Assembly: GCA_919902745.1 (NCBI GenBank)
Contig: CAKKRN010000035.1
Span: 1 to 6,010, forward strand
Direction: 5' to 3'
Source of the DNA: Syntrophaceae bacterium
GTDB taxonomy: Bacteria > Desulfobacterota > Syntrophia > Syntrophales > UBA5619
DNA: 6,010 nucleotides
In this document: piece after piece, positions 1-6,005 of the stretch
How positions within the stretch are numbered: position 1 is the stretch's first letter
Layout of the letters: each line of letters opens with the position of its first letter
Translations under genes and position numbers: made by a program
Notes under the pieces: generated by a model
Told to the model about the DNA's origin: nothing
Database searches by the model: none
Seen by the model: only the letters and a program-made list of their open reading frames with translations

Positions 1-34
1 CTTTTCCACAACGACCGCATCTTTTTTGATCCAA
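1..34 (-). CDS. Start of a sigma-54-driven gene with CxxC motif (partial)
   Basis: From the TTG at 34 the frame reads MDQKRCGRCGK and is open to the window edge. The CGRC (CxxC) pattern resembles the first half of a zinc ribbon or another metal or redox site near an N-terminus. Support comes from the Shine-Dalgarno at 41-47 and the sigma-54 promoter just upstream. Only 11 codons are visible, so the product cannot be named. An ATG at 20 opens another frame (MRSLWK) but lacks a well-placed Shine-Dalgarno. Confidence 0.35.
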   Translation of the reverse strand, partial: MDQKRCGRCGK

Positions 35-40
35 GATAAC

Positions 41-47
41 CCCCCTT
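41..47 (-). promoter_or_regulatory. Shine-Dalgarno supporting a TTG start at 34
   Basis: AAGGGGG on the minus strand can pair with the 16S rRNA tail with one G-U wobble. It lies 6 bases before the TTG at 34-32 and about 12 bases after the predicted sigma-54 transcription start. The ATG at 20 would be about 20 bases away, too far for this site. Confidence 0.45.
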
Positions 48-69
48 TCCACTGTTCGCACCGCTATTT

Positions 70-85
70 AGCAACAGCCATGCCA
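70..85 (-). promoter_or_regulatory. Sigma-54 (-24/-12) promoter reading out of the window
   Basis: The minus strand reads TGGCATGGCTGTTGCT from 85 to 70. This fits the degenerate sigma-54 consensus TGGCAYR-N4-TTGCW at every specified position, with the essential GG and GC correctly spaced. Transcription should begin near base 59 and run leftward off the window. No other site with this fit was seen in the intergenic DNA. Such promoters need an enhancer-binding ATPase; one is encoded at 2790-4172, and dyads lie upstream at 179-269. Confidence 0.7.
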
Positions 86-105
86 GCGGGTGAAGCGCGG
101 CGGCT

Positions 106-144
106 ATCATCGATAAATATTCGGAATATATTGTTATTTTTTTT
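106..144. other. AT-rich tract between enhancer-like sites and promoter
   Basis: This stretch is strongly AT-rich, including ATATT-CGG-AATAT (117-129) and a run of eight T (137-144), and contrasts with GC-rich flanks. It lies between the inverted repeats at 179-269 and the -24 box at 85. Such DNA often bends or binds IHF, which helps enhancer-bound activators reach sigma-54 polymerase. I found no good match to the IHF consensus, so bending is an inference. Confidence 0.35.
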
Positions 145-178
145 CGGTGGATGATGCTGAAGATGGCGCAACTTCACA

Positions 179-243
179 GGGTGCGGATTTTTTTCCCATC
201 ATTGCCCGCTGAACCGGGAAAGATGGGAATCTTTTCAGCACCC
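179..243. promoter_or_regulatory. Long interrupted palindrome upstream of sigma-54 promoter
   Basis: Three nested arm pairs share one centre near 211: GGGTGC (179-184) with GCACCC (238-243), TTCCCATC (193-200) with GATGGGAA (222-229), and CCCG (205-208) with CGGG (215-218). The unpaired gaps between the outer two layers are both 8 bases. GTGCGG (181-186) can alternatively pair with CCGCAC (243-248). The position, about 120-185 bases upstream of the predicted start, suits an enhancer for a sigma-54 activator. If transcribed it would instead be a long hairpin, but on the minus strand it is followed by an A-run, not the T-run of a terminator. Confidence 0.5.
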
Positions 244-252
244 CGCACAACC

Positions 253-269
253 AGGGGTTGACTACCCCT
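253..269. promoter_or_regulatory. Dyad site AGGGGT-N5-ACCCCT, possible activator site
   Basis: AGGGGT (253-258) and ACCCCT (264-269) are perfect inverted 6-mers with a five-base spacer, typical of a dimeric helix-turn-helix site. Its centre lies about 200 bases upstream of the start predicted for the sigma-54 promoter at 70-85, within the range used by enhancer-binding activators. It also lies just past the cyclase stop, but no T-run follows on the minus strand, so a terminator is unlikely. Confidence 0.4.
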
Positions 270-326
270 CTCTTTCAGAAAGGGCCGAATCCGTGGCGTT
301 GATATCGCGGGCGGCCCCCTCCCAAG

Positions 327-2354
327 TCACAAATCGGGCATCCCCTCCCAGACGACGACGCGGTTGCGGCCGAAATCCTTTCCGCGATACATCGCATGAT
401 CCGCCCGCTCGAGCAGATCGGCCAAATTCCGGATGCCCGGCAGCGCAACCGCAACGCCGATGCTTACGGTGATATGGATCTTGACCGGCGGGAAATCGCC
501 ATTCGCCGGACAGATCGGCACGGAGAGGTCGGCGATGGATTGGCGGAGACGATCGGCAATCTGGACCGCCTCCTGAAGGGGTGTTTCCGGCAGCAGGAGG
601 ACAAACTCTTCGCCGCCATAGCGTCCCGCGACATCGATCCCGCGCGTGTTCTGGCGGACGCTATCCGCCAATGCCCGCAGAACTTGATCGCCGACGGGAT
701 GGCCGTGGGCATCGTTGACCCTTTTAAAGTGGTCGATGTCGAACATCAGCGCCGCAAGGGACCGGTTGAAACGCAGTGCGCGTTCGAATTCGCGTTCGCC
801 AAGCTGGAAAAATCCGCGGCGGTTGAACAGACCCGTCAGTTCATCCGTAACGGCGAGCTGTTCGACCATGCCGTAGAGTCTCGCGTTGCGGATGGCGATT
901 GCGGCCTGCGCGGCGAACATGTTGAGCATATCCATATCCACCTCGGTGTATCTGTGCGGCGCATACGCCAGCATATTGAGAACGCCCAGGAATTCTTCAC
1001 CCCAGCGAACCGGCACTGACACCAATGCACGGGACGGGAAATGGTTATGCTCCCTTTTTCGCCCCGGCCAGGCGTGATAGTCATTGATCAGCAACGGGGC
1101 GCCCGTAGCCCAGACCTGACCGGGAGCCCCCTCGCCGCGTCGACGCATTTTTCCGCTAAGAGTCAGTTCCTCACCGGCGGTCGCGACCAGCTCTATCAGA
1201 TCCAATTCCGGCCTGTAGATAAAACAATTGCAGGATTTGCCGCCGATGAGGTTCAACGCGTGCTGGGCGATGGATTCGAGCAGTGCGTTAAGGTTCAATT
1301 CGGCCGTGAGCTCAAGGCCCGTCTCATGCAGCGCGGCCATCTGTTTGGAACGCCGTTCATTTTCTTCCTCCATCCGCTTGCGGTCGGTGATGTCTTGGAC
1401 GACGACGATGGTCCGACCGGGCGTCTCCCCGTGCTTCCAAAGCGGAGAGACCGAGATTTCCACCCAGACCGCCTCCCCGTCCTTCCGGAGGTAGCGCTTC
1501 TCTAGGCTGTAGTGGTCGATCTCCCCGGCCAGCATCATTCGTGTTTTTTCCACGTGCAGTTGAAGATCCTCGGGATGCGTGATCGCCTCGAAGGTGGTGG
1601 CCAGCAGCTCCTCCTTCGTCCTGCCGATTATCTCGCAAAGCCGGCGGTTCACCGTCAGGAATCGGCCCGTGTTCATATCAATCTCGGCCACGCCCGCCGC
1701 CGACTGCTCGAACAGGGCGCGGAACCGCGACTCGCTTTCGCGCAGCGACGTTTCCGTTTCCTTGAGATCTTGATAAAGCTGCGCAACGGCGATCGCCCCG
1801 GCGATCTGCCCCCCGATCCTCTCCGCGAGACGGAGATCCTGCCCGGTGTAGGCGTTCGGTTTTCTCGACCGGAAATGCAGCCCACCGATCGCCTCGTTCC
1901 GGTAAATCAGCGGAATGGCCATCAGGGAGCGCAGCCCCGCCTGAAATGTGGCGGCAAGAGGGGGAAAGCGTTCGACGATCTCGTCCATGTTCTCAGACTG
2001 GACCAACATGCCGGTCCGCGTGCGGCTGATCTCTTCAGTCAACGTGCCCGCCATAATGAGGGAATCCCCCCGTCTCCGACCGTCGATGACCGCCCCGGAA
2101 ACGTAAGCAATGCGGAGGGTGTTCTCTTGAAAATTGCACAGGTTGATGGCAAGCCTGTCAAAGTCGATCAGTTTTCGGACCTCGGCGGTGAACCGTTCGT
2201 ACACCTCGTCGATGTTCAGAGTGGAGCTGATCAGCCTCCCGATCTCGGCAATGATGGCCATTTCCTCGACCGTCCGCTCGCCGGTCTCCCGTCTCCGGCG
2301 CATGGCCTTGTCTTTTGAATCCACGATCCTCTCTACGCTCGGAGAACTCCCCAT
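327..2354 (-). CDS. Soluble diguanylate cyclase, GAF-PAS-GAF-GGDEF
   Basis: The protein should make cyclic di-GMP from two GTP in the cytoplasm, under control of three stacked sensory domains. It has 675 residues: GAF 1 (about 31-192), PAS with PAC (about 208-328, ending in VVVQDITDRKRMEE), GAF 2 (about 346-492) and GGDEF (about 500-670). The cyclase domain shows DELTGLFNRR at 504-513, the metal-binding aspartate D539 in FDID, N547 and D556 expected to contact guanine, and the signature GGEEF at 580-584. The RxxD inhibitory site (R571-D574) sits exactly five residues before GGEEF, so product feedback inhibition is likely. There is no EAL or HD-GYP domain, signal peptide or membrane segment. 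The start has AAGGAG 7 bases upstream and a sigma-70-like promoter about 55 bases upstream. The GAF and PAS ligands cannot be told from sequence. I see no intrinsic terminator after the stop; the next gene has its own promoter. Confidence 0.96.
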   Translation of the reverse strand: MGSSPSVERIVDSKDKAMRRRRETGERTVEEMAIIAEIGRLISSTLNIDEVYERFTAEVRKLIDFDRLAINLCNFQENTLRIAYVSGAVIDGRRRGDSLIMAGTLTEEISRTRTGMLVQSENMDEIVERFPPLAATFQAGLRSLMAIPLIYRNEAIGGLHFRSRKPNAYTGQDLRLAERIGGQIAGAIAVAQLYQDLKETETSLRESESRFRALFEQSAAGVAEIDMNTGRFLTVNRRLCEIIGRTKEELLATTFEAITHPEDLQLHVEKTRMMLAGEIDHYSLEKRYLRKDGEAVWVEISVSPLWKHGETPGRTIVVVQDITDRKRMEEENERRSKQMAALHETGLELTAELNLNALLESIAQHALNLIGGKSCNCFIYRPELDLIELVATAGEELTLSGKMRRRGEGAPGQVWATGAPLLINDYHAWPGRKREHNHFPSRALVSVPVRWGEEFLGVLNMLAYAPHRYTEVDMDMLNMFAAQAAIAIRNARLYGMVEQLAVTDELTGLFNRRGFFQLGEREFERALRFNRSLAALMFDIDHFKRVNDAHGHPVGDQVLRALADSVRQNTRGIDVAGRYGGEEFVLLLPETPLQEAVQIADRLRQSIADLSVPICPANGDFPPVKIHITVSIGVAVALPGIRNLADLLERADHAMYRGKDFGRNRVVVWEGMPDL

Positions 2355-2361
2355 CGTCTTT

Positions 2362-2367
2362 CTCCTT
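2362..2367 (-). promoter_or_regulatory. Strong Shine-Dalgarno of the diguanylate cyclase gene
   Basis: AAGGAG on the minus strand is 7 bases before the ATG at 2354, close to the ideal spacing. It fixes the start and suggests efficient translation. Confidence 0.8.
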
Positions 2368-2408
2368 TGGATGCAATCATGCGGCGATGAACCGGCCCGT
2401 TAAATGCT

Positions 2409-2436
2409 ATCATAATATACAAGAACGATGCAACAA
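2409..2436 (-). promoter_or_regulatory. Candidate sigma-70 promoter for the diguanylate cyclase gene
   Basis: On the minus strand TTGTTG (2431-2436) and TATGAT (2409-2414) are separated by 16 bases. The -10 box matches TATAAT at five of six positions; the -35 keeps only the TTG. Transcription would begin near 2402, leaving a leader of about 48 bases. The local drop to AT-rich sequence in a GC-rich region supports a promoter. An imperfect dyad (GCAA then TTGC, 2430-2440) overlaps the -35 box and could be an operator, but it is short. Confidence 0.45.
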
Positions 2437-2524
2437 TTGCCATCTTGAATATGCTCAAAACCCGCCAGTGGAATCTTGCGGGCAGAAAAACATTGCAGCC
2501 GAGGCCGGAGAATCGTTTCTTAAC

Positions 2525-2560
2525 GACTCCGTAAAAAAAGTCTTCAAAGTCGTGAAAAGG
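2525..2560. repeat. Possible degenerate copy of the repeat end
   Basis: GACTCCGTAAAAAAAGTC (2525-2542) resembles the terminal repeat at 2562-2578 (both have GAC, then CGTAAAAA and a G) in the same orientation and just outside it. AAAGTC is also directly repeated around TTC (2537-2551). It may be the relic of an older end. The remaining gap sequence, about 2437-2524, shows only one small hairpin (TCGTT/AACGA, 2513-2526) and nothing I can assign. Confidence 0.35.
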
Positions 2561-2617
2561 GGACGGCTTCGTAAAAAGGCCGCAGGCAAGGCGCGCGAAT
2601 CCTGAGGAATGAGGCGT

Positions 2618-2684
2618 CGGGGACATGTGGGGACACCTTGCCGCAAGGTGTCCCCAAGCCCAAAGGGATCGGAACGTGTCCCCG
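2618..2684. repeat. Nested perfect hairpin inside the repeat element
   Basis: The inner arms TGGGGACACCTTG (2628-2640) and CAAGGTGTCCCCA (2644-2656) form a perfect 13-bp stem around the three-base loop CCG. An outer pair, CGGGGACATG (2618-2627) with CGTGTCCCCG (2675-2684), adds ten pairs with one G-T wobble, so GGGGACA occurs in both layers. As RNA this would be very stable. No T-run follows on either strand, so it is not a classical intrinsic terminator. GGGGACA-rich palindromes of this sort resemble REP-type sequences. Confidence 0.75.
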
Positions 2685-2701
2685 GAACAAGCCGCAATAA
2701 G

Positions 2702-2727
2702 CCTACCCCTGCGAAAGCAGGGGAAGG
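2702..2727. repeat. GNRA-loop hairpin in the repeat element
   Basis: CCCCTGC (2706-2712) and GCAGGGG (2717-2723) enclose the tetraloop GAAA. Beyond one A-A mismatch, CCT (2702-2704) pairs with AGG (2725-2727). The GCGAAAGC core is the loop type common in short interspersed palindromes of many proteobacteria. Confidence 0.7.
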
Positions 2728-2789
2728 ATGAAGCGCAACGCAGCATCCGGACTTTTTACGAAGCCGTCTTTCTTGCGCGGCTGCAACGG

Positions 2790-4172
2790 TCAGAATGGCC
2801 CGGAGGGTGGGTTATTGAGCCCGTACTGCCTCAATTTGTTCTGCAGGGTGCGGCGGTTGATGCCAAGAACTTCAGCTGTTTTCGTTCGGTTGCCGCCTGT
2901 TTCGGCAAGCGTTTTCACAATCAGCGCCCGCTCCATCTCGTCAAGGCTGATCCCATATGGAATATCGAACCCATCCCTTTCCCCCTCCATGGAAAGCATC
3001 CGGATCTGCGGCGGAAAATCGGCCGGGACGATCGCCTCTTCCCGCGCCATGATCACCGCCCGCTCGATGCAGTTCTCCAACTCCCGGATGTTCCCCGGCC
3101 AGTCGTAGCGAACCAGCAGATCCAGCGCCTTCCCCGAGATGCCTTTCAAGAATTTCCGGTTCTTCTCCCGATAGATCGCCAGAAAATGGTCCGCCAGCGG
3201 GGGGATGTCCTCTTTCCGTTCGCGCAGCGGCGGCAGGACGATGGGAACGACATTCAGGCGGTAGTATAAATCCTCCCGGAAACGGCCCGCCGCAACCTCT
3301 TTGTCCAGCTCCAGGTTCGTTGCGGTGATCAGCCGGATATCGACTTTGACCGTCCGGACGCCTCCCACGGGTTCGAACTCCTTCTCCTGGAGGACCCGGA
3401 GAAGCTTCGTCTGGATGGCCGTGCTCATCTCGCCCACTTCGTCAAGGAAGAGGGTCCCCCGGTGGGCCAGTTGAAATCTCCCTTCGCGGCGGGAAACGGC
3501 GCCGGTAAAAGCGCCCTTCTCATGGCCGAAAAGCTCGCTCTCGAGGAGCGTCTCCGGAAGGGCGGCGCAGGAGACCTTGATAAACGGCTGCCCCGCCCTC
3601 GGGCTGTTTTGGTGAATCGCGTTGGCCACCACCTCCTTCCCCGTCCCGCTCTCCCCCATCAGCAGCACCGTGGCGTCGGAGGGCGCCACCATGGCCAAAG
3701 TCTCTAACAGACTTTTCATCTTCCGGCCCCGGCCGATGATCCGGGAAAAATCGAAACGGTCGCCCAGGCGTTCCTTCAGAACGAGGTTCTCCGCGCGGAG
3801 ATGATAGTGCTCCAGCGCCTTTTCAATCAGGATCTTCAATTCCTCGATGTCCAGGGGTTTCGTCAGGTAATCGAAGGCCCCCGCCTTGAGCGCTTCCACC
3901 GCCGTTTTTACGGAGGCGTAGGCCGTCATGATCAGGATCGGCACAAGGGGACTGATTTTCCGGATCTCGGTCAGCGCCTCGATTCCGTCCATGTTGGTCA
4001 TGCGGATATCCATCAGGATGAGGTCAAAAGCCTCTTTTCCGACGGCCCGGACGGCTTCCGTGCCGTCGGAGGCTTCCGCCACCGCATATCCGTCCGCGCT
4101 CAAAACGGCCCGCAGCATGATCCGATGGCTCTCTTCATCGTCCACCACGAGGATTCGGCGTTTTTCATCCAT
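2790..4172 (-). CDS. Sigma-54-dependent response regulator, ZraR/AtoC/NtrC-like
   Basis: This is an enhancer-binding transcription activator, the partner of the upstream kinase. When phosphorylated it should oligomerise and use ATP to open sigma-54 promoters. The 460 residues hold a receiver (about 5-118; acidic D11/D12, phosphoacceptor D55, T83, K105) and an AAA+ sigma-54 interaction domain (about 143-370). The AAA+ domain has Walker A GESGTGKE at 173-180, the sigma-54 contact loop GAFTGA at 220-225, Walker B LFLDE ending at 245 and WPGNIREL at 358-365. The Fis-type helix-turn-helix lies at about 412-450, with recognition helix RRTLQNKLR. The ATG at 4172 is chosen because [14 protein letters not shown] is a standard receiver start and GAGG lies 7 bases upstream. 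The open frame extends to 4475, but that part overlaps the kinase's catalytic domain and reads as low-complexity Arg-rich shadow. The ATGGATGA overlap with the kinase stop implies translational coupling. No key residue is missing. Family assignment is firm; the exact orthologue is not. Confidence 0.97.
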   Translation of the reverse strand: MDEKRRILVVDDEESHRIMLRAVLSADGYAVAEASDGTEAVRAVGKEAFDLILMDIRMTNMDGIEALTEIRKISPLVPILIMTAYASVKTAVEALKAGAFDYLTKPLDIEELKILIEKALEHYHLRAENLVLKERLGDRFDFSRIIGRGRKMKSLLETLAMVAPSDATVLLMGESGTGKEVVANAIHQNSPRAGQPFIKVSCAALPETLLESELFGHEKGAFTGAVSRREGRFQLAHRGTLFLDEVGEMSTAIQTKLLRVLQEKEFEPVGGVRTVKVDIRLITATNLELDKEVAAGRFREDLYYRLNVVPIVLPPLRERKEDIPPLADHFLAIYREKNRKFLKGISGKALDLLVRYDWPGNIRELENCIERAVIMAREEAIVPADFPPQIRMLSMEGERDGFDIPYGISLDEMERALIVKTLAETGGNRTKTAEVLGINRRTLQNKLRQYGLNNPPSGPF

Positions 4173-5940
4173 GTCCGTGCCTCGAGTCGCTGTCGCCGTC
4201 CACCGGCAGGTTGATCCGGAAAGTCGTCCCTCTTCCCGGGCCGCTCTCCACCCGGATCTCTCCCCGGTGGCTTTCGATGATCTGGTGGACAATCGCCAAG
4301 CCCAGACCGGTGCCCTTCCTCTTTCGGCTGAAAAAAGGCTCAAAAACCTTCTCCAGGTCGTCCGCCGGGATGCCGGCCCCCGTATCGGCAATGGCCGCCT
4401 CGACGGCTGGCGGAGGACCGTATCGGCGAAGGGTGAGGCGGATCTCCCCCCCTCCCTCCATCGATTCGATCGCATTCAGCAGGAGATTCAGGAAAACCTG
4501 GGATATCTGATCGCGGTCGACGGAAACCGCCGGCAGGCCCGGCTGATACTCCTTGAACACCTCCACCTTGCGGGCGGCCAGATCGGGGGCAAGAAGTTTC
4601 AGCGCGTGGTCGGCGATATCCTCCAGGGAATTCGGCTCCCGGCGGGGTTCTTTCGGTCCCGCAAAGTCCAGGAGTTCCGTGATCACCCGGTTCAGCCGAT
4701 CGACCTCCTTGACCATGACCGAGGCATATCCCTCCTCCTCGGTCTGCCCGTGAAAGCGCTTCACAAAATACTGGGCAAATCCCCGAATGGAACTGAGCGG
4801 GTTGCGAATCTCATGCGCCACACCGGCGGCCAGCCGTCCGAGCGACGCCAGCCGCTCGCTGCGCCGCACCTTTCCCTGAAGATCACGGATCTCACGCAGG
4901 TCCCTAATCAGGAGCACCGACCCCATCTCTTGCCCCTCATCGTCCTTGAGCGGCGCCGCACTGAGGCTCAGCGGTATCTTGACATCCGGCCCCTTCCGGA
5001 TCTCCATCTCCCGATCCCGCACCAACGACCGTTCCTCCGGGGGGCCCAGGATCTCTGCGACCCCGTCGCCCAGAAGCTCGGTTATGTTCCGGCCCTCGAT
5101 GCGCTCCCGTTCCGAGCCGAGGATCTCGACGGCCTGCCGGTTCAAGGTCACGATCCGCCCCTCCCTGTCGATGGAGATGAGCCCGTCGGCCATACTCTCC
5201 ACGACGTTTTCCATATAGCTCTTCATCCGGTCCAGCGTACGGTCCACGAGGTAGTAATTCTGGACGATAAAAATGAAGTAAAGCGCCCCAGTTCCCAGCA
5301 CGACCAGGATCGCCCCCATCAGCAGGGTATGATGCCTGTCCTCCCGGCGGGCCGTTTCAAAGGCGGCCAAGCGGAGACTCAAAGCGATCATCTTGTCTCC
5401 GGCCCACCGGCGTAACGGAGTTTCCTGCAATGCGGCTCTCGATTCCACCGTGCGACGCAACGAGGGGGGAGTCTGGTAGGAGAAGGGACGAAACGGATGG
5501 ATCACCTCGAAGACCTGAACCCCTCCCGGCTGTTCCGGATAGCGGGTGATCATTCCCCGGTCTTTCAACAAAAGAGCCAGAGACGGCGCCCCCTTGATCT
5601 TTTCCGGGACCGGACCCGCCGGGCGGCTCGCCGCCACGATGTTCCCTGCGTGATCAAAAATCGCGATGGCGGCAACTTCCGGCTCGCGGGAAACCTCTTC
5701 CACCAGCTTTTGAAGGCGTTCAGCATCGGGGGGAGACGAAGGAAAGTCTGCGCGGACGCTCGCCTCGATGGCCCGGATGATGACCAGCCCCTCCCGGACG
5801 AGGGAATCTTCCATTCGCCCCCTCTCCCGGCTCATATTCCGGTAGGTGGAAACGACGATGACCAGCAGCAGGGTCAGCACGGCGGCCACGATTGTCCAGG
5901 CAGGCAGATAAAGCGATTTGTAACTTTTACCCTTCTTCAT
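4165..5940 (-). CDS. Membrane-bound PAS sensor histidine kinase, ZraS/AtoS-like
   Basis: This is the sensor kinase of an NtrC-family two-component system. It should sense a periplasmic or envelope signal, autophosphorylate on histidine and pass the phosphate to the regulator encoded next. Numbering from the ATG at 5940 gives 591 residues: a Lys-rich N-terminus, membrane segment 1 (about 13-33), a periplasmic sensor (about 34-204), membrane segment 2 (about 205-227), PAS (about 242-350) and HisKA with H376 in HEIRNPL. HATPase_c follows, with N489, DTGAGI from D519, the FEPFF F-box and GTGLGLA at 543-549. All catalytic boxes are intact. The frame is also open to a TTG at 5955 with AGGA 10 bases ahead; I chose the ATG because MKKGKSYKS is a normal start before a membrane helix, but the ATG lacks a strong Shine-Dalgarno. 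The periplasmic stretch resembles ZraS sensors, but the ligand cannot be read from sequence. The stop overlaps the regulator start. Confidence 0.95.
   Translation of the reverse strand: MKKGKSYKSLYLPAWTIVAAVLTLLLVIVVSTYRNMSRERGRMEDSLVREGLVIIRAIEASVRADFPSSPPDAERLQKLVEEVSREPEVAAIAIFDHAGNIVAASRPAGPVPEKIKGAPSLALLLKDRGMITRYPEQPGGVQVFEVIHPFRPFSYQTPPSLRRTVESRAALQETPLRRWAGDKMIALSLRLAAFETARREDRHHTLLMGAILVVLGTGALYFIFIVQNYYLVDRTLDRMKSYMENVVESMADGLISIDREGRIVTLNRQAVEILGSERERIEGRNITELLGDGVAEILGPPEERSLVRDREMEIRKGPDVKIPLSLSAAPLKDDEGQEMGSVLLIRDLREIRDLQGKVRRSERLASLGRLAAGVAHEIRNPLSSIRGFAQYFVKRFHGQTEEEGYASVMVKEVDRLNRVITELLDFAGPKEPRREPNSLEDIADHALKLLAPDLAARKVEVFKEYQPGLPAVSVDRDQISQVFLNLLLNAIESMEGGGEIRLTLRRYGPPPAVEAAIADTGAGIPADDLEKVFEPFFSRKRKGTGLGLAIVHQIIESHRGEIRVESGPGRGTTFRINLPVDGDSDSRHGHG
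4180..4183 (-). promoter_or_regulatory. Shine-Dalgarno that sets the response regulator start
   Basis: GAGG on the minus strand lies 7 bases before the ATG at 4172 and within the 3' end of the kinase gene. It supports the short regulator start over the longer open frame. Confidence 0.7.
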
Positions 5941-5967
5941 TGATGACCCATTCAAAGACGGGAAGTC

Positions 5968-6005
5968 CTGTTTTTTTAACAGCCATCCGCTTTCTCGTTA
6001 GCGGA
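5968..6005. promoter_or_regulatory. Two adjacent dyads ahead of the kinase gene
   Basis: CTGTT (5968-5972) and AACAG (5978-5982) flank five T. Next to them TCCGCT (5986-5991) and AGCGGA (6000-6005) form a perfect inverted repeat around eight bases. They lie 28-65 bases upstream of the kinase ATG, where an operator or leader hairpin could regulate the operon. Too little upstream sequence is present to place a promoter, and I cannot tell operator from the 3' end of a preceding transcript. Confidence 0.3.

Larger units (their letters stand above)
2562..2768. repeat. 207-bp repeat element with 17-bp terminal inverted repeats
   Basis: GACGGCTTCGTAAAAAG (2562-2578) recurs as its exact reverse complement at 2752-2768. 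The ends enclose a left arm with CAAGGCGCGCGAATCCTGAG, two hairpins (2618-2684 and 2702-2727) and a right arm containing GCGCAACGCAGCATCC. It codes for no plausible protein: the frames crossing it are open only by chance. From memory, arms of this style are dispersed in deltaproteobacterial genomes, but copy number cannot be tested here. It could be a non-autonomous mobile element (MITE-like) or a REP-like palindromic unit, perhaps with another palindrome inserted in its middle. No target duplication is evident in the flanks (gtgaaaaggg left, tttcttgcgc right). It lies between the regulator stop and the cyclase promoter and may help separate their transcripts. Confidence 0.7.

Noticed and set aside
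110..146. Plus-strand terminator (AT hairpin followed by eight T)
   Set aside because: The stem is only five A-T pairs with a three-base loop, and no plus-strand gene ends upstream.
193..229. Intrinsic terminator for the cyclase gene
   Set aside because: The stem is good, but on the minus strand it is followed by A residues rather than T. On the plus strand there is no gene for it to terminate.
1512..2318. 268-codon plus-strand open frame
   Set aside because: It lies wholly antisense to the diguanylate cyclase, has no domain pattern and no convincing ribosome binding site.
2620..2641. Second sigma-54 promoter (TGGGGACACC before TTGC)
   Set aside because: The TGG-to-TTGC spacing is one base short, the CA of the -24 box is missing, and the sequence is part of the hairpin repeat.
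2333..2746. 137-codon minus-strand frame in the intergenic gap
   Set aside because: It runs through the inverted-repeat element and the cyclase promoter and into the cyclase start. The product looks like translated repeat, with no family resemblance.
2355..2789. c-di-GMP riboswitch in the gap next to the cyclase
   Set aside because: I looked on both strands for GEMM-type conserved segments and a matching fold and did not find them.
4173..4475. N-terminal extension of the response regulator frame
   Set aside because: The extra 101 codons overlap the kinase catalytic domain in another frame and are Arg/Ser-rich. The receiver domain and Shine-Dalgarno place the start at 4172.
3928..5415. 495-codon plus-strand open frame
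   Set aside because: It is antisense to the kinase and regulator genes, whose catalytic motifs are intact. The product is Arg/Pro/His-rich with no recognisable domain, as expected of a shadow frame in GC-rich DNA.
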